Source: Kitasatospora indigofera (lineage in GTDB: Bacteria > Actinomycetota > Actinomycetes > Streptomycetales > Streptomycetaceae). Taken from it: a stretch of DNA of 64,000 nt. Location of the stretch: NCBI RefSeq assembly GCF_014655955.1, contig NZ_BNBO01000010.1, positions 1 to 64,000 of the forward strand. Reading direction: 5' to 3'. Below are positions 57,689-64,000 of this stretch, one piece after another. The position numbers and the translations under genes were made by a program. Position 1 is the stretch's first letter, and the number at the start of each line of letters is the position of its first letter. The notes below the pieces were generated by a model. It made no database searches and was not told the DNA's origin. It saw only the letters and a program-made list of their open reading frames with translations.

Positions 57689-58585
57689 CTACGCCGGTGG
57701 CTTGATGTAGTCCTCCAGCCGGGCCACCGCGAAGCCCTGTTCCTGGATCCGGCTGAGCAGTTCGCCGAACATCTGGGTCATCGTCTCGCCCTTGAGGTCC
57801 TTGGGGCCCCGGAAGTGGGCGAGGATGATGTCGCCGGGCTTCAGCTTCTTGTCGGCCGCCTGGTACTGCATGTCGTGGATCTGCATCGACTCGCGCCAGA
57901 GCACGATCGCCCGAGGTCCGCACTGCTGCACCGCCGTGTTGAGCGCGGCGGTGTGGGCGCCGTCGCCGTACGGCGGGCGGAACAGCATCGGGGCGACGCC
58001 GTACTGCTGGGTGAGCGCGGACTGCGCGTCGCAGACCTCGGACTTCTGGACGTCGGCCGGCTTGGTGCTCATCGCCGGGTGGTCGGTGGTGTGGTTGTGG
58101 ATGTGGTTGCCGAGGGCCTGCAACGGCTTGAAGTAGCCGTAGTCGTTCTTGACGATGTCGCGGGTCAGGAACATCGAGACCGGCACCTTGAGGTCGGTGA
58201 GCATCTCGACGAACCTCGGGTCCTTCTCGGCACCGTCGTCGAGGGTGACGAAGACGACCTTGTCGGTGGTCGGGACTTCGCTGAAGACCGGCACGGCGCC
58301 GCCGGCGGCGAGCTTCAGCGGCTTGTCCGCGGGCGGCGCCGGGGCGGGCGGCAGCGGCTTGAGGTTCCACTTCGTCCAGACCGCCACGGCCGCGTCGGCG
58401 GCCGGCGCGGCCGGGCCGGCACCGGGCGGCGCGGCCGGCCGCGACGCGGTCCCCGAGCCCGCGGCGGTGGCCGGCGGGCCGCTCGGCACCTCGGGGCCGG
58501 CGCCCCCGCAGCCGGCGGCCAGCGCGGCCAGTGCCAGCGCCCCCACCGCGTACGTCCTCGTCCTGCTCCACGCGTACCGCTCCAC
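57689..58585 (-). CDS. Polysaccharide deacetylase lipoprotein (NodB fold)
   Basis: This 298-aa exported lipoprotein has a signal peptide with lipobox LAAGC (Cys about 26), a Pro/Ala linker and a carbohydrate esterase 4 domain. The metal motif is TLDDGAEKD (TFDD normally), the His pair is in HIHNHTTDH, and RPPYGDG is motif 3. It probably removes acetyl groups from wall or surface polysaccharide at the outer membrane face. The start is a GTG at 58585 with GGGGGG upstream. It lies downstream of the tsaD operon. Confidence 0.88.
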   Translation of the reverse strand: MERYAWSRTRTYAVGALALAALAAGCGGAGPEVPSGPPATAAGSGTASRPAAPPGAGPAAPAADAAVAVWTKWNLKPLPPAPAPPADKPLKLAAGGAVPVFSEVPTTDKVVFVTLDDGAEKDPRFVEMLTDLKVPVSMFLTRDIVKNDYGYFKPLQALGNHIHNHTTDHPAMSTKPADVQKSEVCDAQSALTQQYGVAPMLFRPPYGDGAHTAALNTAVQQCGPRAIVLWRESMQIHDMQYQAADKKLKPGDIILAHFRGPKDLKGETMTQMFGELLSRIQEQGFAVARLEDYIKPPA

Positions 58586-58664
58586 CGCGCCGTGCCCCCC
58601 AGATCGTTCAGCCGACTCCCAGGAAGCACGCTACCGGCCGGCGGCCGGTTCCCCCGGCAGGGCG

Positions 58665-58925
58665 CTACTCGACGTGTTGGCTGGTGAACTCCCAGCGGTG
58701 GACCGGCCGGGCGACCAGGTCGGCCGGCGGGTCGGCGACCGCCACCGGGGCGCCCTCCCACCAGGTGACCAGCAGCACCCGGCCGCCCGGCGCGCCGAGC
58801 ACCTCGGTGCGCTCCAGGCCCGCGGCGCCGCGCAGCGCGGGCAGCGCGGTGGCGTGCACCCAGGCGGTCAGCTCGGCGGCGCGGCCGTCGGCCGCCCGGG
58901 CCTCCCACATCGCGGCGAGGGTCAC
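58665..58925 (-). CDS. Small dimeric alpha/beta barrel (ABM-like) protein
   Basis: This 86-aa protein starts [19 protein letters not shown] and ends [14 protein letters not shown]. The pattern of a helix and four strands suits the antibiotic-biosynthesis-monooxygenase (ABM/ferredoxin-like) superfamily. No activity can be assigned. Its GTG overlaps the tsaD stop as GTGA, so it is translationally coupled as the last gene of tsaB-rimI-tsaD. Confidence 0.75.
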   Translation of the reverse strand: MTLAAMWEARAADGRAAELTAWVHATALPALRGAAGLERTEVLGAPGGRVLLVTWWEGAPVAVADPPADLVARPVHRWEFTSQHVE

Positions 58926-60061
58926 CGTCCGCCGCCGAGCGCCCGGTAGGCCTGGCCGTGGACGTCGCCGTGCGCCCCGCCGTCCGCACCCGCACCACCG
59001 GCACCCGCGGCCGCGCCCGCGGCGGGCACGTGGACCTCGGTGACGGGCAGCGAGGAGTCCGCGGAGAGGTCGGCGGAGGACGGCGTGCGGCCCCGCCAGA
59101 CCATCTCGGACCCGAGCGCGGCGACCATCGCGCCGTTGTCGGTGCACAGGCCCGGACGCGGCACCCGCAGCCGGATGCCGGCCTTGTCGCAGCGCTGCTG
59201 GGCCATCTCGCGCAGCCGCGAGTTGGCGGCCACCCCGCCGCCGATCATCAGGTGGTCCACGCCGCTGTCCTTGCAGGCCTTGACGGCCTTGCGGGTCAGC
59301 ACGTCGGTGACCGCCTCCTGGAAGGACGCCGCCACGTCCGCCACCGGCACGTCCTCGCCGGCCCGGCGCTTCGCCTCCACCCAGCGGGCCACCGCGGTCT
59401 TCAGGCCGGAGAAGGAGAAGTCGTACGCCGGGTCCTTGGCGCCGCTCAGCCCGCGCGGGAAGGCGATCGACCGCGGGTCGCCCTCGCGGGCCATCCGGTC
59501 GACCACCGGGCCGCCGGGGAACCCCAGGCCGAGCACCCGGGCGACCTTGTCGAAGGCCTCGCCGGCCGCGTCGTCGATGGTCGCGCCGAGCGGGCGGACG
59601 TCACTGGTGATGTCCTCGCTGAGCAGCAACGAGGAGTGCCCGCCGGAGACCAGCAGGGCCATCGTGGGCGAGGGCAGCCGGCCGTGCTCCAGCTGGTCGA
59701 CGCAGATGTGCGAGGCGAGGTGGTTCACCCCGTAGAGCGGCTTGTCCAGCGCCCAGGCGTAGGCCTTCGCGGCGCTGACCCCGACCAGCAGGGCGCCGGC
59801 CAGGCCGGGCCCGGCGGTGACGGCGATGCCGTCCAGGTCGGAGGCCTTGACGCCGGCCGTGTCCAGCGCGCGCTGGATGGTCGGGACCATCGCCTCCAGG
59901 TGCGCGCGGCTGGCGATCTCGGGCACCACGCCGCCGTAGCGGGCGTGGTCGTTGACGCTGGAGGCGACGGCGTCGGCGAGCAGGGTGGTGCCGCGGACGA
60001 TGCCGACGCCGGTCTCGTCGCAGGAGGTCTCGATGCCGAGGACGAGCGGTTCGTCAGCCAT
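58922..60061 (-). CDS. tsaD: tRNA t6A threonylcarbamoyltransferase TsaD
   Basis: TsaD transfers threonylcarbamoyl to A37 of ANN-decoding tRNAs, with TsaB and TsaE. The 379-aa protein has the iron-binding NHLASH motif (about 115-121), [14 protein letters not shown] at the start and [11 protein letters not shown]. The Ala/Gly-rich C-terminal tail of about 45 residues is extra. Its ATG overlaps rimI by 8 nt and it is coupled to the small ABM-like gene. Confidence 0.96.
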   Translation of the reverse strand: MADEPLVLGIETSCDETGVGIVRGTTLLADAVASSVNDHARYGGVVPEIASRAHLEAMVPTIQRALDTAGVKASDLDGIAVTAGPGLAGALLVGVSAAKAYAWALDKPLYGVNHLASHICVDQLEHGRLPSPTMALLVSGGHSSLLLSEDITSDVRPLGATIDDAAGEAFDKVARVLGLGFPGGPVVDRMAREGDPRSIAFPRGLSGAKDPAYDFSFSGLKTAVARWVEAKRRAGEDVPVADVAASFQEAVTDVLTRKAVKACKDSGVDHLMIGGGVAANSRLREMAQQRCDKAGIRLRVPRPGLCTDNGAMVAALGSEMVWRGRTPSSADLSADSSLPVTEVHVPAAGAAAGAGGAGADGGAHGDVHGQAYRALGGGR

Positions 60062-60593
60062 GGCGGGGGTCCTTCATCACGTCGGTCTTCGGATCGGTGC
60101 TCGGGTGGTCCAGGCGCATCACCAGCGCGTCCACGTTGGCGGGCTGGTAGTAGCCGCGCCGGATGCCGACCGGCTCGAACCCGAAGCGCTCGTACAGGCG
60201 CTGGGCGCGCGGGTTGTCCACCCGCACCTCCAGCAGCAGTTCGGTGCAGCCGCGCCGGGCGGACTCCTGGACCAGGTCGGCGAGCAGCACGGCGCCGAGC
60301 CCGGCGCCCTGCAGTCGCTCGTCGACGGCGATGGTCTGCACATCGCCCTCGCCGGCCACCACCATGAGGCCCGCGTAGCCGGCCACGGCGCCGTCGGGGG
60401 TGGTGGCGACGGTGTAGTGGCGGGTGCCGCCGGGGTGGGTCTCGGCCAGCTCGGACCAGTACATGCCGGTGGACCAGGCGTCCTCCGGGAAGAGCCGCAG
60501 CTCCAACTCCATCACCGGGGCGATGTCCCACCAGCGCATGGGCCGCAGGGTGGCCCCGCCGGGGCCGGCGGCGCCGTTCGGGCCGCGTGTCAC
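60054..60593 (-). CDS. rimI: Ribosomal protein S18-alanine N-acetyltransferase RimI
   Basis: This 179-aa GNAT acetyltransferase has the acetyl-CoA loop [16 protein letters not shown] (R/Q-x-x-G-x-G/A) and C-terminal [23 protein letters not shown]. It modifies the S18 N-terminus in E. coli; here the substrate is inferred. The GTG start overlaps the tsaB stop as GTGA, and the tsaD ATG lies 8 nt before its stop. This tsaB-rimI-tsaD order is common in bacteria. Confidence 0.94.
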   Translation of the reverse strand: MTRGPNGAAGPGGATLRPMRWWDIAPVMELELRLFPEDAWSTGMYWSELAETHPGGTRHYTVATTPDGAVAGYAGLMVVAGEGDVQTIAVDERLQGAGLGAVLLADLVQESARRGCTELLLEVRVDNPRAQRLYERFGFEPVGIRRGYYQPANVDALVMRLDHPSTDPKTDVMKDPRHG

Positions 60594-61243
60594 GCCGGGA
60601 GCACCGCCTTGTACCCGGCCGGGACCTGCGCGTCGGGGCGCCGCAGGTACAGCGGGACGCAGGGCAGCAGCTCGCGCCCGGCGGTCAGCTCGGCGGCGGC
60701 GAAGGCGGCCAGCGCGCCGGCCGAGACGTGCTCGGGGCCGGTCGCGTCCGGGAAGCTGCCGGGGTAGAGCAGCGCGCCGGCGCCGACCGAGCGCGGGCCG
60801 GGCGTCAGCTCGGCCGGGCGGTCCACCGCCGGGCCGGCCGTCCGGGCGCCGCCGGCGTCGTACGAGGCCCAGTAGACCTCCTTGCGGCGCGCGTCGGTGG
60901 CGACCGTGAACGGCCCGGTGAGGCCCTCGGCGCGGGCCTGGTGGGCGATCGCGTCGAGGGTGCAGACGCCGTGCACGGGGAGGCCGAGCGCGTGGCCGAG
61001 CGCGGCGGCGGTGACCAGGCCGACCCGCAGGCCGGTGTACGGGCCGGGCCCGACGCCCACCACGACGCCGGTCAGCCGGTGCTTGTCGACACCTGCCTCC
61101 CGCAGCACCTGGTCGACGGCGGGCAGCAGGAGCTCACCGTGGCGTCTGGCGTCGACCGTGAAGGTCTCGGCGAGGACGGCCGTGCCGTCGTGGACGGCCG
61201 CGGTGACGGCGGGGGTGGCGGTGTCGAACGCGAGCAGCAGCAC
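60590..61243 (-). CDS. tsaB: tRNA t6A biosynthesis protein TsaB
   Basis: TsaB is the 217-aa partner that stabilises TsaD in the t6A complex. It has the ASKHA start LLLAFDTATPAVTAAV and the characteristic GVVVGVGPGPYTGLRVG. The start is a GTG at 61243. It leads the tsaB-rimI-tsaD-ABM operon. TsaE, usually just upstream, is not present before the divergent gene at 61443. Confidence 0.95.
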   Translation of the reverse strand: MLLLAFDTATPAVTAAVHDGTAVLAETFTVDARRHGELLLPAVDQVLREAGVDKHRLTGVVVGVGPGPYTGLRVGLVTAAALGHALGLPVHGVCTLDAIAHQARAEGLTGPFTVATDARRKEVYWASYDAGGARTAGPAVDRPAELTPGPRSVGAGALLYPGSFPDATGPEHVSAGALAAFAAAELTAGRELLPCVPLYLRRPDAQVPAGYKAVLPA

Positions 61244-61258
61244 GGGTCCAGGTTAGTT

Positions 61259-61336
61259 GGTCCCGCAGGCCGTCCTCGTCGCTCCCACCGGTCGGTCCCC
61301 GTCGGTCCCGCAGGCCGTCCTCGTCGCTCCCGCCGG
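61259..61336. repeat. Direct 33-bp repeat in the tsaB upstream region
   Basis: Copies at 61259-61291 and 61304-61336 are identical except for one base and are separated by 12 bp (45-bp period). They lie directly in front of tsaB and could carry duplicated promoter elements, or be a recent slippage event. Confidence 0.85.
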
Positions 61337-61442
61337 CCGGATTTCCGTGCCAGGACGGAACACACGTCCGGACCGGTGCGGGCGCGCCCGGCGGACCTGG
61401 CACGATTGGGGCCGACAGTTCCGGACGGCGGTGGGAGCACAC

Positions 61443-62024
61443 GTGGCGAAGATGGGTCCTGGAGTGGTGGTCACCGGGCTGACCGTGGGGGCCCTGGCCT
61501 TGGTGAGCCTGCTGGCTTTCCAGGCCAACGGCGCCGTGGACCGGGCCGGCGGACCGCCGAAGCCGGCCGCGAGCACCGCCGCCCCCGGCCCCTCCGCCTC
61601 CACCGCAGCGCCGACCGCCTCCGCCACGCCGACGATCCCCGCGGTGCCCGCCACCTCGGGCGCCGGCCTGCGGGTGGTGTACTCCCTGGGCACGCACACC
61701 GTCTGGCTGGTCGACCCGAAGAAGACGCCGCAGGTGGTGGCGGCCTTCACGGTGACACCGGGGTCGGTCGAGCCGACCGCGGGCAGCTACACGGTCTACA
61801 GCCGGCGGCCCACCACCACCGGCACCGACGGCAAGCAGATCGAGCACGTGGTGCTGTTCGCCCAGCAGAACGGCATCGTCTTCGGCTTCAGCGCCGCCCA
61901 GGACGGCGCCCTGCCGACGCCGGACCCGGCCGTGAAGACCGGCGGCATCCGGCAGAGCCGGCAGAACGGCCAGCTGCTCTGGGACTTCGCGCCGAACGGG
62001 ACCAAGGTCGTGGTCGTCGCCTGA
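61443..62024 (+). CDS. Degenerate L,D-transpeptidase-like protein
   Basis: This 193-aa protein has a membrane anchor or uncleaved signal (8-30) and an Ala/Pro/Thr linker, then a YkuD-like beta domain (VVYSLGTHTVWLVDPKK; PTAGSYTVYSR). The catalytic motif should be HG-x-S-x-G-C-I-R, but here the segment reads TGGIRQSRQNGQLLWDF: Cys is replaced by Gly and His is absent. It is thus probably inactive as a transpeptidase and may bind or sense peptidoglycan. The GTG at 61443 has GGGAG 5 nt upstream. It is divergent from tsaB. Confidence 0.82.
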   Translation: MAKMGPGVVVTGLTVGALALVSLLAFQANGAVDRAGGPPKPAASTAAPGPSASTAAPTASATPTIPAVPATSGAGLRVVYSLGTHTVWLVDPKKTPQVVAAFTVTPGSVEPTAGSYTVYSRRPTTTGTDGKQIEHVVLFAQQNGIVFGFSAAQDGALPTPDPAVKTGGIRQSRQNGQLLWDFAPNGTKVVVVA

Positions 62025-62110
62025 CGCCCGGCCGGGCCCCCGGTCACGCCCCGGCCTGCTGACCCGGCGGCCCTGCCGCCGCCGCGCCGGGTGACCGGCC
62101 GGGGGCGGGG

Positions 62111-62205
62111 TCCAGGGCCGCCGGTCCAGGGCGCCGGTTCAGGGCCGCCGGTCCAGGGCCGCCGGTCCAGGGCGCCGGTCCAGGGCGCCGGTCCAGGGCC
62201 GCCGG
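62111..62205. repeat. Seven tandem copies of a 13/14-bp unit
   Basis: The unit TCCAGGGCCGCCGG (14 bp) alternates with a 13-bp version lacking one C: 14, 13, 14, 14, 13, 13, 14 bp. It fills the gap between convergent genes and may act as a terminator cluster or a variable-number locus. Confidence 0.85.
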
Positions 62206-62219
62206 TCCAGCCTCGCGGA

Positions 62220-63077
62220 TCACGGCTGGGGAGGCGCCTCCTGCCAGCCGTCGTGCACGGCCGCCACCAGGCCGGGCGTCTCGGCGAGGGCGAGCAGTTG
62301 GTCGAGCGACACGGTGGGCAGGGTCCCGTCGGGACCGTCGACCTTGCGCAGGAACCACAGGGTGCAGGTCCTGCCGTCGGGGGTGAGGACGTTGAGGACG
62401 GCGGTCCTCCCCCGCAGCGTCCCGGGCGCGTGGGAGACCAGGACGACCGAGCCGTCCGGCAGGGTGCGGCTGGTGCAGTCCGTGCCGGTGGCCTCCTCCG
62501 TGCCGCCCGGGTGGATCCGGGGCAGGCAGGCGGCGTTCGGTGCGTCGCGGTCGATGGGCGTGGACAACGCGTCCCGGACGACGACGACCTGTCCGCCGTC
62601 GGTGCGGGTGAGGTCGTACTGGCCGGGGGGCATCTGCTCGGTGCCGTCGGTGACGCGGGTGAAGTCCGCGGGCAGGTGGGCCCGCAGGAAGGCCAGCAGG
62701 TCCTGGTTCGGCCGGGCGTTGAGCTCGCGGTAGTACCGGACGGTCGCCCCGCGGTAGGGCGCGTCGGCCGGTGCGCCGCCGGTCGCCGGGGCGGGGGTGC
62801 CCGGCGCGGTCGCGGCCGGGGAGCTCGGGCCGGCGGGTACGGCCGTGGTCGTGGCGGCGGGCCGGACGCCGACGGCCCAGCCGGCCCCCGCCAGCACGCC
62901 CACCGCCACCGCCGCGCCGATGCCCGCCAGCAGGCGACGGCGACGGCGCAGCCGCCCGCCGTCGCGGCGCACCCGCGCGAGCAGCGCTTCCGGTGCGGCC
63001 GGCTCGGGCCGGTCCAGCACGGTGCGGAACAGTGCGCCGATCTCCTCGGCGCCGAACGCCGGATCCTCCCGGTCCAT
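62220..63077 (-). CDS. Membrane protein, probable anti-sigma partner
   Basis: This 285-aa single-span protein has a short cytoplasmic part (1-47, FRTVLDRPEPAAPEALLARVRRDGGRLRRRRRL), a membrane helix (about 48-70) and an extracytoplasmic domain with three Cys (AACL, TDC, RTC). Its place directly after a SigE-family sigma gene and its topology suggest anti-sigma or sensor function; there is no classical zinc-binding motif. The ATG at 63077 has GGAAGGAC upstream; an ATG at 63149 overlapping the sigma stop is the alternative. Confidence 0.75.
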   Translation of the reverse strand: MDREDPAFGAEEIGALFRTVLDRPEPAAPEALLARVRRDGGRLRRRRRLLAGIGAAVAVGVLAGAGWAVGVRPAATTTAVPAGPSSPAATAPGTPAPATGGAPADAPYRGATVRYYRELNARPNQDLLAFLRAHLPADFTRVTDGTEQMPPGQYDLTRTDGGQVVVVRDALSTPIDRDAPNAACLPRIHPGGTEEATGTDCTSRTLPDGSVVLVSHAPGTLRGRTAVLNVLTPDGRTCTLWFLRKVDGPDGTLPTVSLDQLLALAETPGLVAAVHDGWQEAPPQP

Positions 63078-63145
63078 GCCGGACGTCCTTCCGTCTTCGG
63101 TACTCGTCAGGTGGGAACCCGCCCGCGGGGCGGGGGCCGGCGGGG

Positions 63146-63664
63146 TCATCCGGCGGCGATCTCGTGCAGCGAGTCGCCCAGGATCGCGCGCAGCTGGACC
63201 AGGCCCCGGCTGGTGTTGGACTTCACCGTGCCGGTGCTCTGCCGCAGGATCGCCGCGGTCGCCTCGATGGTCTGGTCCTCCCAGAACCGCAGCACCAGCA
63301 CGGCCCGGTAGGCCGGGGTCACCCGCGCGAGCGCGGCCAGCAGGGCCAGCCGCCGTTCGGGGTCCCCCGATCCGCCGGACGTCCCGGGCCCGGGCCCGTC
63401 GGGCAGCTCGGACGCCACCACCTCACTCGATCGCCGCAGCCGACGGGTGTCGACGAAGCTGCGCACCAGCGTGGTCCGGGCGTAGCCGCTCGCGCTCTGC
63501 GGATCGCGCAGCCGCGGCCACCGCGCGTACAGCTTCACCAGCGTCGTCTGCACCAGGTCCTCGGCCAGGTGCCAGTCGCCGCACAGCAGGAACCCCGTCC
63601 GGCGCAGGGCCGGGTACCGGCTCGCGACGAACTCGTCGAACGATCTCTCCAGGTCCGGTGACAT
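63146..63664 (-). CDS. SigE-family RNA polymerase sigma factor
   Basis: This 172-aa sigma factor has region 2 (FDEFVASRYPALRRTGFLLCGDWHLAEDLVQTTLVKLYARW) and region 4 (LARVTPAYRAVLVLRFWEDQTIEATAAILRQSTGTVKSNTSRGL). It belongs to the short actinobacterial SigE family of ECF factors, most of which control envelope or stress genes through a membrane partner. The start MSPDLERSFDEF at 63664 matches the family. It is followed by the membrane protein gene. A possible autoregulatory promoter lies upstream. Confidence 0.88.
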   Translation of the reverse strand: MSPDLERSFDEFVASRYPALRRTGFLLCGDWHLAEDLVQTTLVKLYARWPRLRDPQSASGYARTTLVRSFVDTRRLRRSSEVVASELPDGPGPGTSGGSGDPERRLALLAALARVTPAYRAVLVLRFWEDQTIEATAAILRQSTGTVKSNTSRGLVQLRAILGDSLHEIAAG

Positions 63665-63923
63665 TCCGCCCGGCCACTCCTCACACGAGGTCCCCGGCGC
63701 ACCGCGTACGCCCACTTCCCTCTACACGGGGCGAGCGCCGCGAAGTGTTGCGTCCGGGCCCGCCCGCGCCGGCCGGGCCCGGATTCCGGGCGTGCCCGGG
63801 CATCCGGACGGGGGCGGGTCCGCGCGGCCCGGGACGTGCCGGGCGAAGCGACGGTGCGGCCGGCGGGCGCGCTCGAACAGCGGGCGCGGCCGGACAGGGC
63901 GTGCGGCCGGGCGGCAGGCGTGG
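63665..63923. other. Upstream region of the SigE-family sigma gene
   Basis: This gap contains the candidate autoregulatory promoter at 63723-63751. Beyond it I see GC-rich DNA without a gene until the 3' end of a partial leftward frame at 63924. Confidence 0.4.
63723..63751 (-). promoter_or_regulatory. Candidate autoregulatory ECF promoter
   Basis: On the minus strand, GCAACA (63751-63746), a 17-bp spacer and CGTGTA (63728-63723) resemble ECF -35/-10 elements. A start near 63715 would leave a leader of about 50 nt. Confidence 0.4.
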
Positions 63924-64000
63924 TCAGGCGGCGGTGCGCCGCTCCCCCGGCCGGGCGGCCGGTCCGCGGCGCCCGGGCGGTGTGGAGACGGCCTCGGCGG
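63924..64000 (-). CDS. 3' end of an unidentified gene (partial)
   Basis: The last 25 codons of a leftward frame (AEAVSTPPGRRGPAARPGERR, then TAA and stop TGA at 63926-63924) have mostly G/C third positions. The gene runs beyond the window. No family can be named from a tail of Pro/Arg/Ala; a gene of the tsaE/alr neighbourhood is only a guess from position. Confidence 0.35.
   Translation of the reverse strand, partial: AEAVSTPPGRRGPAARPGERRTAA

Noticed and set aside
63077-63149. Upstream ATG of the probable anti-sigma gene overlapping the sigma stop
   Set aside because: There is no ribosome binding site in front of it, while the ATG at 63077 has GGAAGGAC at good spacing. It remains possible.

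Overview
The window is about 74% G+C with almost every third codon position G or C, GTG starts and many near-leaderless promoters. It carries whiD, bldM, a SigD-like sigma factor, duplicated CIRCE operators before groES, LAxTG wall-anchoring and a PspC-type sensor kinase. This points to the chromosomal core of a streptomycete (Streptomyces or Kitasatospora). I see no rRNA, tRNA, insertion sequence, phage gene or CRISPR array.

Layout. 0-9.6 kb: purH-purN, a PerM-like membrane protein, a LuxR-HTH/sigma-like/membrane fusion, and sucCD. 10-18.6 kb: a compact set of VWA, DUF5682, MoxR AAA+, SWIM zinc finger and DUF5691 genes, transcribed outward from two back-to-back promoters that match the RecA-independent (PafBC-type) DNA-damage motif. 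18.6-33.6 kb: small cobalamin-binding mutase subunit, a lipase-like hydrolase, an M23 peptidase, pcrA (also with a PafBC-type motif), an NlpC/P60 hydrolase, a sortase substrate, a PspC-kinase/LuxR-regulator pair divergent from a PspC/LiaF-like gene, a DoxX-Rieske fusion, and guaA. 33.6-34.8 kb holds no convincing gene. 34.8-46.6 kb: a multi-pass zinc-ribbon protein, GMC oxidoreductase, succinate-semialdehyde dehydrogenase, and three kinase-fold genes (two apparently active, one pseudokinase). 46.7-64 kb: guaB3, guaB, sigD-like, bldM, whiD, a LysR regulator, groEL-groES, a THUMP-like methyltransferase, a deacetylase lipoprotein, a tsaD-rimI-tsaB operon, a degenerate L,D-transpeptidase, and a SigE-family sigma factor with a probable membrane partner.

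Together these are purine synthesis (purH, purN, guaA, guaB), the TCA cycle (sucCD), tRNA t6A modification (tsaB, tsaD), protein folding under HrcA control, DNA repair, developmental regulators and envelope-stress signalling. From memory, the gene order joins two blocks that are separate in Mycobacterium tuberculosis: uvrD1/M23/sucCD/perM/purN/purH, and guaA/choD/guaB3/guaB2/sigD/whiB3/groEL1/groES/gcp/rimI. Convergent pairs are usually separated by strong hairpins, several of them long perfect palindromes.

The best candidate for an undescribed system is the five-gene MoxR/VWA/SWIM/DUF5682/DUF5691 set together with its paired damage-type promoters.
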